A stretch of 64,000 nt of DNA from Porticoccaceae bacterium (GTDB lineage: Bacteria; Pseudomonadota; Gammaproteobacteria; Pseudomonadales; Porticoccaceae), in the NCBI GenBank assembly GCA_902562425.1, contig CACETF010000007.1, positions 51,646-115,645 of the forward strand. Reading direction: 5' to 3'. Below the pieces are notes generated by a model, which was not told where the DNA came from, ran no database searches, and saw only the letters and a program-made list of their open reading frames with translations. Within the stretch, counting starts at the first letter, position 1. Every line of letters starts with the position of its first letter. Below, piece after piece: positions 14,960 to 25,617 of this stretch. A program made the position numbers and the translations under genes.

Positions 14960-16253
14960 CTTATTTGGCGGTAAATCCTCACATCAAACAATATTTTTCT
15001 ACCGTAGCCTACTATATTTTCTTTACTAAGATTACTGCCTCTGTTTTAGCATTAGCACATTAGAGAGGTTGCAAACGTCATTTTTAAAGGACGTCTTTAT
15101 TATACCAGAAGGTTACGCTCTACTGCTACCCCGCCATTGCTCTGTCGAGAAAATTGACATAAGGACATGCGCTATTAGTGTCGTGGTTCCCATCGCGAAG
15201 GACATTTTTTTACCGGCGCATAAAGTACGTTACGCCCGAACGTCTCTTCCATAAATCTGTATCTGCAGATCAACAGAAACCAAAATAATTATTGATCGCA
15301 ATTATTCGCCTTCAGATGAGTCGTCTCTGCTAGGTAGTCTAAAGGTCAAATAAATAATTGACTCATTGAGATCCAACAATTACTTATTTGCAGGACCAGA
15401 TCGAATCGTTCTGCCCACAATGAAATAACATAGTCATTCGAATTCATTATTCAAGGTGCTTTATGGTTTTTCCCGCATAAAACCCAACATTTGTGGAGTT
15501 TTGTGACCGCATGTTATCTCTGTCGCAAAACACTTCCTGTATGGTAAACCAGACCAGTAAAGGCTGTTCTATGTGGTTTTTCCGATATGAAAATAAAAAG
15601 GAACATAACTGATTTTGGGGGGAAGTAGTAATGGAGATAAAAATCATGCGGCTAATCTGTTCTTCGCCATACTGGAAGTTGGGTACTTATCAATCTTCTC
15701 TAGAATGATGGCTTAGAGCTCTCAGACAAAGTTTGTTGACACTGGATTTCTGAACTCAAAAGTATCGGGTTACTCAGGCAGTAATCTGATTGTGGTTATT
15801 GATAAAGATGTTACATGGGAATAATGTGCAACTGAGATCTAAGATCCAGCGGGGGCCTGAAAGTCGACTCGGGGACAATTGTCAGCCAAGACACGGTTTA
15901 CTCATCAGTGTGATTCAGTGTAATTTCAGAAATTTGGGAGCCGGTTTAACCCTAACTTTAATTAATGGGCGAAGGGGTGGGCTATCCACTCAATTGGATC
16001 CCTCGGAAAACCTGTTGCTCAAATCAAGCAGTCACTTGAAATAATGATTCTGGGGATTGAAGATCAGACTGCTGGTTCATGAAAAATGAGCGGGTTGGAG
16101 TTATGTTAGCTTTTTAAGTTGCTTTGATTATTGCGGCTATGTTTCTAAAAGGGGGTATTGATAACTTGCAGTGGAAATAGAACTATGAATTTTGTATACT
16201 GAACGTAATGCGTAGCGAGGACTCCTTGCTGATGCGCGCAACGAGGCGTTTAA
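14960..16253. other. Gene-free stretch right of the tRNA-Val element
   Basis: About 1.3 kb with only short, unconvincing frames (for example 15069-15254 and 15790-16044) and many stops. No RNA gene or repeat family was recognised. The left end should carry the tRNA-Val promoter, and the last ~50 bp contain the ribosome binding site (GAGG) of the next gene. It may be eroded former coding DNA. Confidence 0.5.
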
Positions 16254-17087
16254 ATGGTCGATATTGGATCGTTTAACCTATTAAAAATAATAAAATTATC
16301 AGACAGTGGGGCTTACCTCGACGGGATTGAGCGTGGAAAGATACCGATTTTGCGCAGGGATCTCCCAGGCGGGGTTGCCGTTGGGAGTTGCGTTACAGCT
16401 TTTGTTTACATCGGTCCCAATAACAAAATATCTGCCACAACTGTCAATCCTATTGTGACTGTAGGGAAGTGTGCGTTGCTCAATGTAGAAGATGTTAACA
16501 GCGCTGGCGCCTTTCTCGACTGGGGCCTATCCAAAGAATTATTTTTACCTTGTAAAGAGCAACAGACTCCCCTTAAGGTGGGTGATTCATGTTTTGTTTA
16601 TGTTTTCTATGACAAAAATGCCGATCGTATTGTTGCCTCTTCAAAGCTCAACCGACATTTGAGTGAACAAAATTCCTCGTTTAAAATCAACCAATCGGTT
16701 AATTTACAAATTGCGGCGCGCACTGACTTGGGATACAAGGCAGTAATTGATAACCACAGTTTAGGACTCATATTCGAGGCAGATGCATATAGAAATCTTT
16801 ACGTTGGTGAGTTGCTGGACGGCGCAATAAAACGGGTACGTGATGACGGAAAAATAGATCTTTTGATATCTCGGACATCAGTGGGTTTTGATAAAGACTT
16901 GGGTAACCAAATTCTTGCTTACCTCAGAAAACATGGAGGTGTTTCTAATCTTGATGATAAGGCTTCACCGGAATCCATCTACAAAGAATTCAAGGTTTCT
17001 AAGAAGAAGTACAAGCATGCGCTTGGAGGCCTTTATAAGCGGCGTCAGGTCGCGCTTGGAGCCAATGGCGTGCAGTTGATTCACTGA
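16254..17087 (+). CDS. CvfB/YitL-like S1-domain RNA-binding protein
   Basis: A 277-residue protein made of S1-like beta-barrels (about residues 5-62, 70-130 and 145-205) and a C-terminal winged helix (about 215-277, ending KKKYKHALGGLYKRRQVAL). This is the architecture of CvfB/YitL. The GAFLDWGLSKELFLP segment in the second barrel is the family's best-known signature. Such proteins bind RNA and modulate gene expression; in Staphylococcus the homologue affects virulence. Size matches the family (~280). It stands alone, flanked by a long gene-free stretch and a TonB receptor. Confidence 0.88.
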   Translation: MVDIGSFNLLKIIKLSDSGAYLDGIERGKIPILRRDLPGGVAVGSCVTAFVYIGPNNKISATTVNPIVTVGKCALLNVEDVNSAGAFLDWGLSKELFLPCKEQQTPLKVGDSCFVYVFYDKNADRIVASSKLNRHLSEQNSSFKINQSVNLQIAARTDLGYKAVIDNHSLGLIFEADAYRNLYVGELLDGAIKRVRDDGKIDLLISRTSVGFDKDLGNQILAYLRKHGGVSNLDDKASPESIYKEFKVSKKKYKHALGGLYKRRQVALGANGVQLIH

Positions 17088-17307
17088 TCCTCAAAAACTT
17101 TTTTGTGTGAATTTATTAAGCGGACGCAGAGTAATATGGGATAAAGAATCAAAGTAGTTAGATTACAATGAATCGGGGTACACATTTGTTGGGAAGAGGG
17201 GTAAATCTAAAAAGAACAGTGCTCTGGTCGTGCACTTGCCATAGAAGAACGTACGGCACAAAAAGGCCATGACCAATTTAATAAATTTATAATTAAGGGA
17301 GAGTTTT

Positions 17308-20166
17308 ATGTTTCGCAAGAAGGGGCTCAACGGGGCCATCCAATCCATTATAGCAGCGAGTGTTTCTGCAAGCTTGGCGGGCACAGCGGCTGCACAGCTT
17401 GAGGAAGTTATTGTAACCGCAACAAAACGTGAAGAGAGTATGCAGGACGTGTCTGTAGCTGTCTCTGCACTTACTTCTGAAAACTTAGATCAGCTTGGAG
17501 TAACTACTTTCACTGATTATTTGGTTCAATTGCCGGGGGTAACTGCCGGCGGTTCTGGACCAGGTCAAAATACTGTATATATTAGAGGTGTTGCCTCTAC
17601 CACACCCAATCTTACAACGGCGGGAGTTGCGGGGCTGGCCCCAAATGTAGCTTTTTACCTCGATGAACAGCCGCTTGCTCAACCGGGACGAAATTTAGAT
17701 GTGTATGCTGCGGATATGGAGCGGGTTGAAGTGCTCTCGGGGCCGCAAGGAACCCTTTTTGGGGCAAGCTCTCAAGCAGGGACTGTAAGATTAATAACCA
17801 ATAAACCGGATTTTGAGAGTACTTATGGAAGAGTTAAGATGGGAATATCCTCAATGACGGACGGAGGGAATAATAATCAGGTAGAGGCGATGTTAAATTT
17901 GTCAGTGAACGATTCTCTCGCAATCCGTGGTGTAGCTTATCGTGATGACAAAGGTGGATTCATCGATAATGTACAAGGAACAGTAACTGCTCTCGAGAGC
18001 GCTAGGTTCCGAGCGGCGGGGACTATTCGTTCTAATGGAGAACCTGTGTCACAACGTCGTGCCGGAATGCAGACTGCGAGTGCGATTGCAGGAATCAACC
18101 AGCTTCAGGATGCAATTGTTGCAAATGACCCAGATATCACGTCCAGACCTTTCATATATGAAGCGCAAAGAGTGCCAATAGACCCCAGTGACCCCACGAC
18201 CTACGATCAAATTACTTTCGCAACCGCAGATAATTCTGCACTAGTGGCAGATGATATTAATACATCTTTATATGAAGGGTTTCGATTAAGTGCGCTTGCG
18301 AACATTGGAGACGATTGGAGTTTATTAACAGCGTTCGGAACACAGGACCTTGAGACAGATGGTGTTTTTTCAGCTGATCCAACTCTTGGGACGAGTAAAC
18401 CGGCTATTCAGCGTTATCAAGATGAACATCTAAAAGATAGTTTCGACAATTTTAGCGTGAAGTTAGAGGGCAGAATGGGGGAACTGGAGGTTGTTTACGC
18501 TGGATCTTACACCACGCGAGATACTGATCAAAGAGTTGATTACACAGATTATCTCTACACTGCTCAGTACCTTCCTTATTATATCTGTGATTCAACAGTT
18601 TCATACCCAGAATATAATTACGGGGGGTATCTTTCGACCACACGTAGCGATTATGCTCAATATGTGCCAAGAGGTGCTTGTAATGCTCCCGATACGTACG
18701 CCACTATAATGAACGCGTTAGACGTTACGACTCATGAAGTGAGAATTAGTACTGACCAAGATAAAGCTTTAAGAGTTACGGCGGGTGCTTTCTTTAGCGA
18801 CACTGAGCTTAAAGAGCGAGTGAATTTTCGTTATCCCGGCCATGTGGGTACATATCAGTGGAATGTATGTACAGGAGGTGTGGATTGTCCCACCAATTAT
18901 GCTTATGAGGACGGGTATGCCTCGAGAGATCCATTCGCGCCCGACGAGTTATTCAGAAACGACATTATGCGAACAGACGAGCAAACAGGATTTTTCGGTG
19001 AGTTAACCTATGACCTAAATGACAGCCTCTCTGCAACTATTGGCGCAAGATATTATAGCGTAGAGGTTGATATGGTTGGCAGTGCAAATGGATCTTTCTC
19101 AAATTTTGCTTGGGGGACCGATAATCAAAAGTTCGGAACTAACATCAGTGACCTTTACGATGGTGACGGAAACTTCACATTTATTGGAGACTCGAAACCG
19201 GCTACAACTATCACAGTGGACAGTTCGTCAACTTATGAGTCGGTGTATACCCAGCTGTCGGAAGTTGATGCTTACAGTATCGGCAGGGGCCTTGTGGTTT
19301 CTGCACCCAATGCGATATCGCCCAATGAGGTGCAGGGTATAATTAATGCAGTTACGGCTCCTGACAAGGCTGAAACTGACGGAACCATAGTTAAGCTAAC
19401 TATGAATTATACGCCAAACGAAAATGTTTTAATTTATGGCACATATTCCGAAGGTTTTAGACCTGGAATATTGAACAGGCCAGGAGGAGCATCGACGTCC
19501 TCCGGCTATACAGTGCCATTTGAAGTGCAAACGGACGAGGTAAAAAATCTAGAACTTGGGTGGAAGGCAGATATAGCTGACGGGTCCATGCGCATCAATG
19601 GAAATTTTTTCGTTGTTGATGTTACGGATATGCAAACATCTATATTTGACCCATCTATATCAAATTTATTCTTTGCAGATAATGCGGCAGACGCCGAGAT
19701 AGTTGGTTTGGAGACAGACTTATTGTGGGCTCCGCAAAATTTTGAGGGACTTACCATTAGTGCGGCAGTTTCTTTCTTAAGCACAGAAATCACCAATGTT
19801 TTGATTCCCACCGATGATGTTCAGGTTGGTGACGAACTTGCATTCGCCCCGGAATTTCAGGGTAACCTTCAGGCAAGATATGAGTGGGATCTTGATACTG
19901 GCATGATTGCTCACATTATGCCGTATCTTTCGCACTCGGCTGAGTCTTATAGTGATATAATTCGTATGAATAGGGATAAGATTGAATCGTGGACCTTGGC
20001 TGGTATTACCGCGGGGGTAAGTACAGATGGTTGGAGCGCTGAACTTTTTGTAGACAATCTTTTTGATGAGAGAGCAGAGCTCGCTAGAAACTATGTTTTT
20101 GACAGACCGCGAGTCTCGTATGCGCGTCCAAGGACTGTGGGACTTAGAATGATTAAAAATTTCTAA
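17308..20166 (+). CDS. TonB-dependent outer-membrane receptor
   Basis: A 952-residue receptor with a signal peptide of ~30 residues (...LAGTAAAQ), a TonB box (EEVIVTATKREES), a plug domain (about 45-165; LPGVTAGG, YIRGV, VEVLSGPQGTLFGASSQAGTVRLITNKP) and a barrel ending in ...TVGLRMIKNF. The plug is typical of the large FecA/CirA-like group found in many copies in marine and aquatic gammaproteobacteria, whose substrates are mostly unknown. A GGGAG site precedes the ATG. It is followed by a clear terminator and then a TPR-sulfotransferase gene, a neighbour pairing that recurs in such bacteria. Confidence 0.9.
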   Translation: MFRKKGLNGAIQSIIAASVSASLAGTAAAQLEEVIVTATKREESMQDVSVAVSALTSENLDQLGVTTFTDYLVQLPGVTAGGSGPGQNTVYIRGVASTTPNLTTAGVAGLAPNVAFYLDEQPLAQPGRNLDVYAADMERVEVLSGPQGTLFGASSQAGTVRLITNKPDFESTYGRVKMGISSMTDGGNNNQVEAMLNLSVNDSLAIRGVAYRDDKGGFIDNVQGTVTALESARFRAAGTIRSNGEPVSQRRAGMQTASAIAGINQLQDAIVANDPDITSRPFIYEAQRVPIDPSDPTTYDQITFATADNSALVADDINTSLYEGFRLSALANIGDDWSLLTAFGTQDLETDGVFSADPTLGTSKPAIQRYQDEHLKDSFDNFSVKLEGRMGELEVVYAGSYTTRDTDQRVDYTDYLYTAQYLPYYICDSTVSYPEYNYGGYLSTTRSDYAQYVPRGACNAPDTYATIMNALDVTTHEVRISTDQDKALRVTAGAFFSDTELKERVNFRYPGHVGTYQWNVCTGGVDCPTNYAYEDGYASRDPFAPDELFRNDIMRTDEQTGFFGELTYDLNDSLSATIGARYYSVEVDMVGSANGSFSNFAWGTDNQKFGTNISDLYDGDGNFTFIGDSKPATTITVDSSSTYESVYTQLSEVDAYSIGRGLVVSAPNAISPNEVQGIINAVTAPDKAETDGTIVKLTMNYTPNENVLIYGTYSEGFRPGILNRPGGASTSSGYTVPFEVQTDEVKNLELGWKADIADGSMRINGNFFVVDVTDMQTSIFDPSISNLFFADNAADAEIVGLETDLLWAPQNFEGLTISAAVSFLSTEITNVLIPTDDVQVGDELAFAPEFQGNLQARYEWDLDTGMIAHIMPYLSHSAESYSDIIRMNRDKIESWTLAGITAGVSTDGWSAELFVDNLFDERAELARNYVFDRPRVSYARPRTVGLRMIKNF

Positions 20167-20195
20167 GAAGAACGCGTAGCATTATTAGTAGTGAT

Positions 20196-20221
20196 GTGCC
20201 CCGAAAGGGGCACTTTTTTTT
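20196..20221 (+). terminator. Rho-independent terminator after TonB receptor
   Basis: A perfect 7-bp stem GTGCCCC/GGGGCAC with a GAAA tetraloop is followed by eight T residues. It ends ten bases before the GTG start of the next gene, so it both terminates the receptor message and may limit expression of the sulfotransferase gene. Confidence 0.92.
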
Positions 20222-20230
20222 GGAATCGAA

Positions 20231-22195
20231 GTGAAAAGTGTTGATCGAGAAAACATCGAATCGTTGATGAGATCGAACAGATTTGATAACGCAATTGAAG
20301 CATGTCATGAAATTTTGAGCGCACAACCAAAAAATGTGGATGCGAACTATTATTTAGCGGTATGTCTCAGATATTCAAAAAGATTGATGGAAGCTCACGA
20401 TGTTTTGATAAATCTCCGGAAGATAGCTCCAGAACATGGGCGTATTCATCAAGAAATTGGGCATACTAATTTAGCGATGGGGAATCTTTTAGACGCTTTT
20501 AACGCCTTTAGAGCAGCCGTACAACTCAATCCGTCTTTGAAAGCTGCCTTGGCGGGGCAGATAGATATTCTTTTAAAGTGGGATCAGCTAACGGAGGCTA
20601 AAAAATTAAAACTTAAAATGGAGAGGCTGCTTCAAATGCCTCCGGCGCTGGTGGCTGCTATCGATATGATGTCGCAGGGTAAACTGGCAAAGGCAGAAAA
20701 ACTTTGTCGCGATTTTTTATCTAAGACCCCTCATAACGTCGACGCCATGCGTATTCTTGCGCAAATTGGCATTAAATTGAACATTCTTCATGACCCCGAA
20801 TTTTTATTAGAAAGCGCGTTGAAACTCGATCCCAATGATGAGGATTTGCGCGTCGATTATGTCGAGGTTCTCAAGAAACGTCAAAAACTACAAATGGCAC
20901 ATGAAGAGATTCTAATTTTGCGGGATAAGAGTTCAGAAAATACCCAGTATCAGTCTTTGCATGGCATATCATGCATGCAGCTAGGTGAATATGATGAAGC
21001 TCTTAAGCATTTTGAAAATATACTAAAAAAAGTGCCCGGTGATCCAGGGACTCTTATCTTCAAAGGACATGTTTTAAAAACTTGTGGCAACGGAGACGAT
21101 GCAATCCTGTCATACAAGGCTGCGACTCGAAGTAGTATAGGTTTTGGGGAAGCATGGCATTCCCTTGCAAATCTGAAAACGTTTTCTTTTTCCAGCGATG
21201 AAATCAATTTAATGGAGAACCAACTTCAGAATAGTGCTTTGACTTTTCATGATCGGGTTAATCTCAATTTTGCTTTGGGGAAAGCTTATGAGGATATTAA
21301 TGATATTAAGACATCTTTCCGACATTACAAAGCCGGCAATGATCTTAAAAAAAGGCGAAGCAATTACAATTCAGAGCAAATTACGAATGAATTTCAAAGA
21401 CAAAAAGTTGTGTTTCGCACTGACATCGTTAAGAAAGTCGGGCAAGTTGGATATAATGCATCTGATCCAATATTTGTAGTCGGATTGCCTCGCGCTGGGT
21501 CAACTCTCTTGGAACAGATTTTGTCTTCTCATAGTAAAGTTGACGGCACGTTGGAGTTGCCAAACATTCTTTCTCTGGTTAACGAGCTACGTAGAAACAA
21601 AAAGATAGAGGGTGATCATCGTTATCCTCTAATTCTTGAGCAAATTTCATCCGAAGAATTTAGGAAGTTTGGCAAAGATTACATCGAAGATACGATTATA
21701 CATCGCAAACATGCTCCACTTTTCATTGACAAAATGCCAAACAATTTTAGGCATATTGGCTTAATAAAATTGATGCTTCCAAATGCGAAGATTATCGATG
21801 CAAGGCGTCATCCCATGGCTTGCTGTTTTAGTGGGTTTAAGCAGTTATTTGCGGAGGGGCAAGAATTTTCGAACGATTTAGAGGACATTGGAAAATATTA
21901 TTGCGATTATGTAGACCTAATGGACTTTTGGCATTTGAAATTTCCCTATCAAATTTTGCATGTTCAGTATGAGGATGTGGTCAACAATTTTGAGGGTCAG
22001 GTCAAAAGAATACTAGAGTATTGCGAATTGCCATTTGAGGAGGCTTGTTTAAGTTTTTATAAAACCGAGAGAGCGGTCAGAACACCGAGCTCTGAGCAAG
22101 TAAGGCAGCCAATCTACAAAGGCGGCTTGGAGCAATGGAGAAAGTTTGAGGAGTTTTTGGGGCCGCTTGAAAAAATTGTTAGGCCTTACTTGTGA
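20231..22195 (+). CDS. TPR-repeat sulfotransferase
   Basis: A 654-residue protein with tetratricopeptide repeats over residues ~5-350 (IEACHEILSAQPKNVDANYYLA and similar units) and a sulfotransferase domain over ~405-650. The 5'-phosphosulfate loop that binds PAPS is seen as VGLPRAGSTLLEQIL near residue 418, and the 3'-phosphate region as DARRHPMACCFSGFKQ. No signal peptide is seen. The start is a GTG with a weak ribosome site only ten bases after a strong terminator. It could sulfate a glycan, lipid or peptide; the receptor next to it may be functionally linked, but no substrate is known. Confidence 0.88.
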   Translation: MKSVDRENIESLMRSNRFDNAIEACHEILSAQPKNVDANYYLAVCLRYSKRLMEAHDVLINLRKIAPEHGRIHQEIGHTNLAMGNLLDAFNAFRAAVQLNPSLKAALAGQIDILLKWDQLTEAKKLKLKMERLLQMPPALVAAIDMMSQGKLAKAEKLCRDFLSKTPHNVDAMRILAQIGIKLNILHDPEFLLESALKLDPNDEDLRVDYVEVLKKRQKLQMAHEEILILRDKSSENTQYQSLHGISCMQLGEYDEALKHFENILKKVPGDPGTLIFKGHVLKTCGNGDDAILSYKAATRSSIGFGEAWHSLANLKTFSFSSDEINLMENQLQNSALTFHDRVNLNFALGKAYEDINDIKTSFRHYKAGNDLKKRRSNYNSEQITNEFQRQKVVFRTDIVKKVGQVGYNASDPIFVVGLPRAGSTLLEQILSSHSKVDGTLELPNILSLVNELRRNKKIEGDHRYPLILEQISSEEFRKFGKDYIEDTIIHRKHAPLFIDKMPNNFRHIGLIKLMLPNAKIIDARRHPMACCFSGFKQLFAEGQEFSNDLEDIGKYYCDYVDLMDFWHLKFPYQILHVQYEDVVNNFEGQVKRILEYCELPFEEACLSFYKTERAVRTPSSEQVRQPIYKGGLEQWRKFEEFLGPLEKIVRPYL

Positions 22196-22216
22196 GGTGG
22201 GACTGGGCCGCAACAA

Positions 22217-23116
22217 TTAGCCTCCAAAAATCACGGTCTTATTTCCATCAAGAAATATTCGCCTTTCAGTGTGATAGGTGATAGCCCTAGCGAGTGCTAT
22301 GCATTCATTGTCTCTTCCGACTCTTTCTAAGCGTTCTGGTGTGTGACTGTGGTCCACTCGAGTGACAACCTGTTCTATAATAGGCCCTTCATCTAAATCG
22401 GGGGTTACATAATGGGCCGTAGCCCCAATCACTTTTACGCCGCGGGCAAATGCTTGTTGGTAGGGATTAGCTCCCTTAAAACCAGGCAGGAACGAGTGAT
22501 GTATGTTAATACATCTGCCGAGAAGTTGCCCGCTTAGATATTTGGAGAGAATTTGCATGTAGCGCGCAAGCACTATTAATTCCACTTTCGATTTATGTAT
22601 GAGTTCCAAAAGATGCTCTTCCTGTTCCGCTTTGGTTTCAGGCGTGATGGGTAAATGAACAAAGCGGATTCCCTCTCTTTCTACCATTGGTCCTAGATCA
22701 GCATGATTTGAGATGACCGCATAAATTTCCATATTAAATTCGTTTTTGCGTAGTCTGTACAATATATCATCGAGGCAATGATCATACTTCGAAACCATGA
22801 TAATAGTCTTCACTGGTACATCCGGATTATGAATATTCCAGTCCATCTCAAAATCCCGTGCGACCTCACCAAAACCCGATTTTATTCCGCTAATGTTGAC
22901 AGTATTTGAGTGTGGCCTGAATACGGCACGCATGAAAAATTTATCAGTTGACTCGTCATCGAATTGCTGAAGTGAGCATATGTAACATTTTTTTTGCGCT
23001 AAATAGCCCGTCACTGCAGCCACGACGCCTGATCCAGCGCGGCATGTGCCAGTAAATATAAAATTGCTATTCTTTTGATTGTCATTTAACACTGGCTTGC
23101 ATAGATCCTTTTTCAT
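22217..23116 (-). CDS. purU: Formyltetrahydrofolate deformylase
   Basis: A 299-residue PurU. An N-terminal ACT-like domain (about residues 15-95) precedes a formyltransferase-fold domain that hydrolyses 10-formyl-tetrahydrofolate to formate and tetrahydrofolate. Family markers are VSKYDHCLDDILYR, LARYMQILS, and the catalytic Asn-His-Asp set in INIHHSFLPGFKGANPYQQA and DLDEGPIIEQ. The length is normal for the family. Formate from this reaction feeds PurT-type purine synthesis and balances one-carbon pools. It is convergent with the sulfotransferase gene and starts with ATG at 23116. Confidence 0.95.
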   Translation of the reverse strand: MKKDLCKPVLNDNQKNSNFIFTGTCRAGSGVVAAVTGYLAQKKCYICSLQQFDDESTDKFFMRAVFRPHSNTVNISGIKSGFGEVARDFEMDWNIHNPDVPVKTIIMVSKYDHCLDDILYRLRKNEFNMEIYAVISNHADLGPMVEREGIRFVHLPITPETKAEQEEHLLELIHKSKVELIVLARYMQILSKYLSGQLLGRCINIHHSFLPGFKGANPYQQAFARGVKVIGATAHYVTPDLDEGPIIEQVVTRVDHSHTPERLERVGRDNECIALARAITYHTERRIFLDGNKTVIFGG

Positions 23117-23295
23117 TCGGTGAAATGTGTAATTTAAGGGGAATAGAATAATTAAGCTAATAAGTTTTAATTACTTGCGCGTGTCAATCAAGCAAATGGC
23201 GGAAAAGATTATCTATTAAAGACCATTAAAGCAATATATTTATCGTTAGCAATTTTTCTGATGAAATTTTTATTAATCTAAAGCAAACTTTTTGT

Positions 23296-24927
23296 TCAAA
23301 GATTGCTAGTGTTATCCTTTGCATTTAGGCCCTCATGGAAGAGCGAACGGCACAACGAAATGCATGCTAGTACCACAACAATTGAAAAAGGAAGAGCAGC
23401 GGCAATAGACGCCGTTTGCAGTGCCTCCAGTCCGCCGGCAAAGAGTAACGCCGCGGCAACGGCTCCAATAGCAAGTCCCCAAAAAATTTGGAACCGCCTC
23501 TCTGGGTTTACATTACCCATCGATACAAGTGTACATATCACCAGTGTCGCGGAATCAGCGGAGGTAACAAAATAAGTTACAAGCAAAATCACACATATAA
23601 TGGCCATTGTACTCGTTATGACTTTACCATATCCCAAGAGCTCGATAGTCTTAAACAGTGCCGTTGTGCGATCTAAATTAACCGCCTCAAGAACCCCACC
23701 ATTTCCGTAGAGTTCCAAATAGATGGCAGTATTCCCAAAAATGGTAATCCAAACCACTGCCAATATTGTTGGAGCTAACAAAACTCCAACAATGAACTCT
23801 CTGATCGTACGTCCCCGAGAGATGCGGGCGATGAACATACCGCAAAAAGGCGCCCATGCAATCCACCAACCCCAATAGAAAATGGTCCACCATCCTTGCC
23901 ATTTGCTCTCTCTGTCAGGATCAATCCAAATACTAAGTGAAGGAAGATTTATCACGTAATCAACTGCATTTGTGTATATCGAATTTAAAAGGTATGACGT
24001 TGGACCCAATAGAAAAAAAGCAAGTAATATTAGTAATGTGAGACGCATATTTAGCACGCTTAGTATACGAATACCCCGATTAACACCAGTAAGAGCAGAA
24101 ACGGTAGCTATTGTAGATATTACTGCAATCATGAGAATTTGTATGGTTATTGCGATATCAAGGTCAACAAGATAATTGAGACCAGCATTAATCTGTTGAG
24201 CTCCCAGTCCTAGTGAAGTGGCGATTCCGAACACAGTTCCAATCACGGCTAGCAAGTCAGCAACAAATCCAAGAGGACCATAGATTTTATCCCCAAAGAC
24301 GCTGAAAAGAGTTGACCGTATGGAGAGAGGTAGGCCCTGTCGAAAAGAAAAATAAGCGAGAGACATCCCCATCATGGCATAGATTGCCCAGCCATGAAGA
24401 CCCCAGTGGAATATTGACAGTCGCATAGCTATTTGGGCGGATTCTCTATTGATGCCCACTGATTCCGAAAGGAATGGATTTCCTTGAATGTGAGTTAGAG
24501 GTTCAGCAATGCTCCAGAAAAGTATTCCTATACCGATACCTGCCCCGAACAACATGGAAAACCATTGAAATAACGTGAACTCTGGAGCTTCATCATCTTT
24601 TCCTAATTTTATTTTTGATGCGGGACTTAGGCAAAGAAAAATTGTCAAAAGCAACAGAAAGGTCATAAGAAATATGTAATAAGCTCCAAATTGCAATGAT
24701 ATAAAGTCTTTAGCATTAGCAAATAATTCACCGGCATAGATTGGATCGATTACAGTAAATGACACAAAAGTTATTACCACTAGAGGCGACACAAGAGCCA
24801 ATTTGGGGTCTGGGCCAATCAGTAAAAGTTGCTTAAGGCTTTGCATTATGGACGTTAATTCCTTTGAATTATGGTCAGCCGCGCCTTTAAAACGTTGTAG
24901 CCACATTTTAGCGACGTGGAGCACCAT
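23296..24927 (-). CDS. BCCT-family betaine/carnitine/choline transporter
   Basis: A 543-residue membrane protein with about twelve transmembrane segments. The glycine-rich GAGIGIGILFWSIAEP stretch and the family signature YWGWWIAWAPFCGMFIARISRGRTIREF are characteristic of BCCT symporters, which import quaternary ammonium compounds such as glycine betaine, often with Na+. In marine bacteria they serve osmoprotection or use of DMSP, betaine and choline. The ~45-residue hydrophilic N-terminus before the first membrane segment is slightly long. An inverted repeat (CACCAT/ATGGTG, seven-base spacer) spans the start codon. No catabolic partner gene is adjacent, so the exact substrate is open. Confidence 0.92.
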   Translation of the reverse strand: MVLHVAKMWLQRFKGAADHNSKELTSIMQSLKQLLLIGPDPKLALVSPLVVITFVSFTVIDPIYAGELFANAKDFISLQFGAYYIFLMTFLLLLTIFLCLSPASKIKLGKDDEAPEFTLFQWFSMLFGAGIGIGILFWSIAEPLTHIQGNPFLSESVGINRESAQIAMRLSIFHWGLHGWAIYAMMGMSLAYFSFRQGLPLSIRSTLFSVFGDKIYGPLGFVADLLAVIGTVFGIATSLGLGAQQINAGLNYLVDLDIAITIQILMIAVISTIATVSALTGVNRGIRILSVLNMRLTLLILLAFFLLGPTSYLLNSIYTNAVDYVINLPSLSIWIDPDRESKWQGWWTIFYWGWWIAWAPFCGMFIARISRGRTIREFIVGVLLAPTILAVVWITIFGNTAIYLELYGNGGVLEAVNLDRTTALFKTIELLGYGKVITSTMAIICVILLVTYFVTSADSATLVICTLVSMGNVNPERRFQIFWGLAIGAVAAALLFAGGLEALQTASIAAALPFSIVVVLACISLCRSLFHEGLNAKDNTSNL

Positions 24928-25118
24928 TATTTAAATGGTGCGAAATCTTTTCAAGATTAATATTTTCATGAGCTTAACAGTGTTTTTTAAACAAAAATAG
25001 CACCGACACCATTTTTATTTTGCATTATCTGGGTTTATAGTGATAATCTCTTAATGTAGATTCTAGGATTAGAGTGCAAATCCCTGAAACAATCAAAGAC
25101 AAATAAGTTGGGAATGCC

Positions 25119-25595
25119 ATGAACACTCAAGTCGTCAGTGAAGAAGAGATGAGGGCACTGCTGCCAGCCTACGAAGTGGAGGGCCAATACCTAAGTCGCA
25201 TACGTAGAAAAATTTTATTGCGTATTGGTATCGCTGTAGTTTTATTTACTGCAGGTCTTGCAATGATGATCCTTTACCCTGATTTGCAAATAAGAAGCGT
25301 TCTCAATGGATCCTCGGAAAACGCAATGGTAGTGCTTGACAGCATTATACTTTTTAGGTTGTCTATTTTGCTGCCGTTCATAATTCTATATCTATTCAGT
25401 TTTTTTAAAAATCTTTATTTTCGGTCAATGACAGTAATGTCACTTCTTATTTTGTGTAGTTTTCTTTCTGTGGACGCGGAGTTATATGTGGCCGCGTTAA
25501 TACAAGACCCTTCTTTAGGCTTGTTCGCTGTATTGGCGAGTAGGTTGGCTTGTCTCTATCTTTTTGCACTAAACTACATGGATGTTCGTCTGTAA
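25119..25595 (+). CDS. Small integral membrane protein, unknown
   Basis: A 158-residue protein with four likely membrane segments (about residues 31-52, 70-90, 97-115 and 130-150) after a short charged N-terminus. No family recognised. It starts at an ATG preceded by TTGGGA and is followed 22 bp later by the SLT lipoprotein gene on the same strand, suggesting co-transcription, possibly with a cell-envelope role. It is divergent from the BCCT gene. Confidence 0.7.
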   Translation: MNTQVVSEEEMRALLPAYEVEGQYLSRIRRKILLRIGIAVVLFTAGLAMMILYPDLQIRSVLNGSSENAMVVLDSIILFRLSILLPFIILYLFSFFKNLYFRSMTVMSLLILCSFLSVDAELYVAALIQDPSLGLFAVLASRLACLYLFALNYMDVRL

Positions 25596-25617
25596 ACGCG
25601 ATTTTTCGGGGATATCG

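Noticed and set aside
15069..16044. Two short frames right of tRNA-Val
   Set aside because: No homology features, no ribosome sites and atypical composition; likely chance frames.
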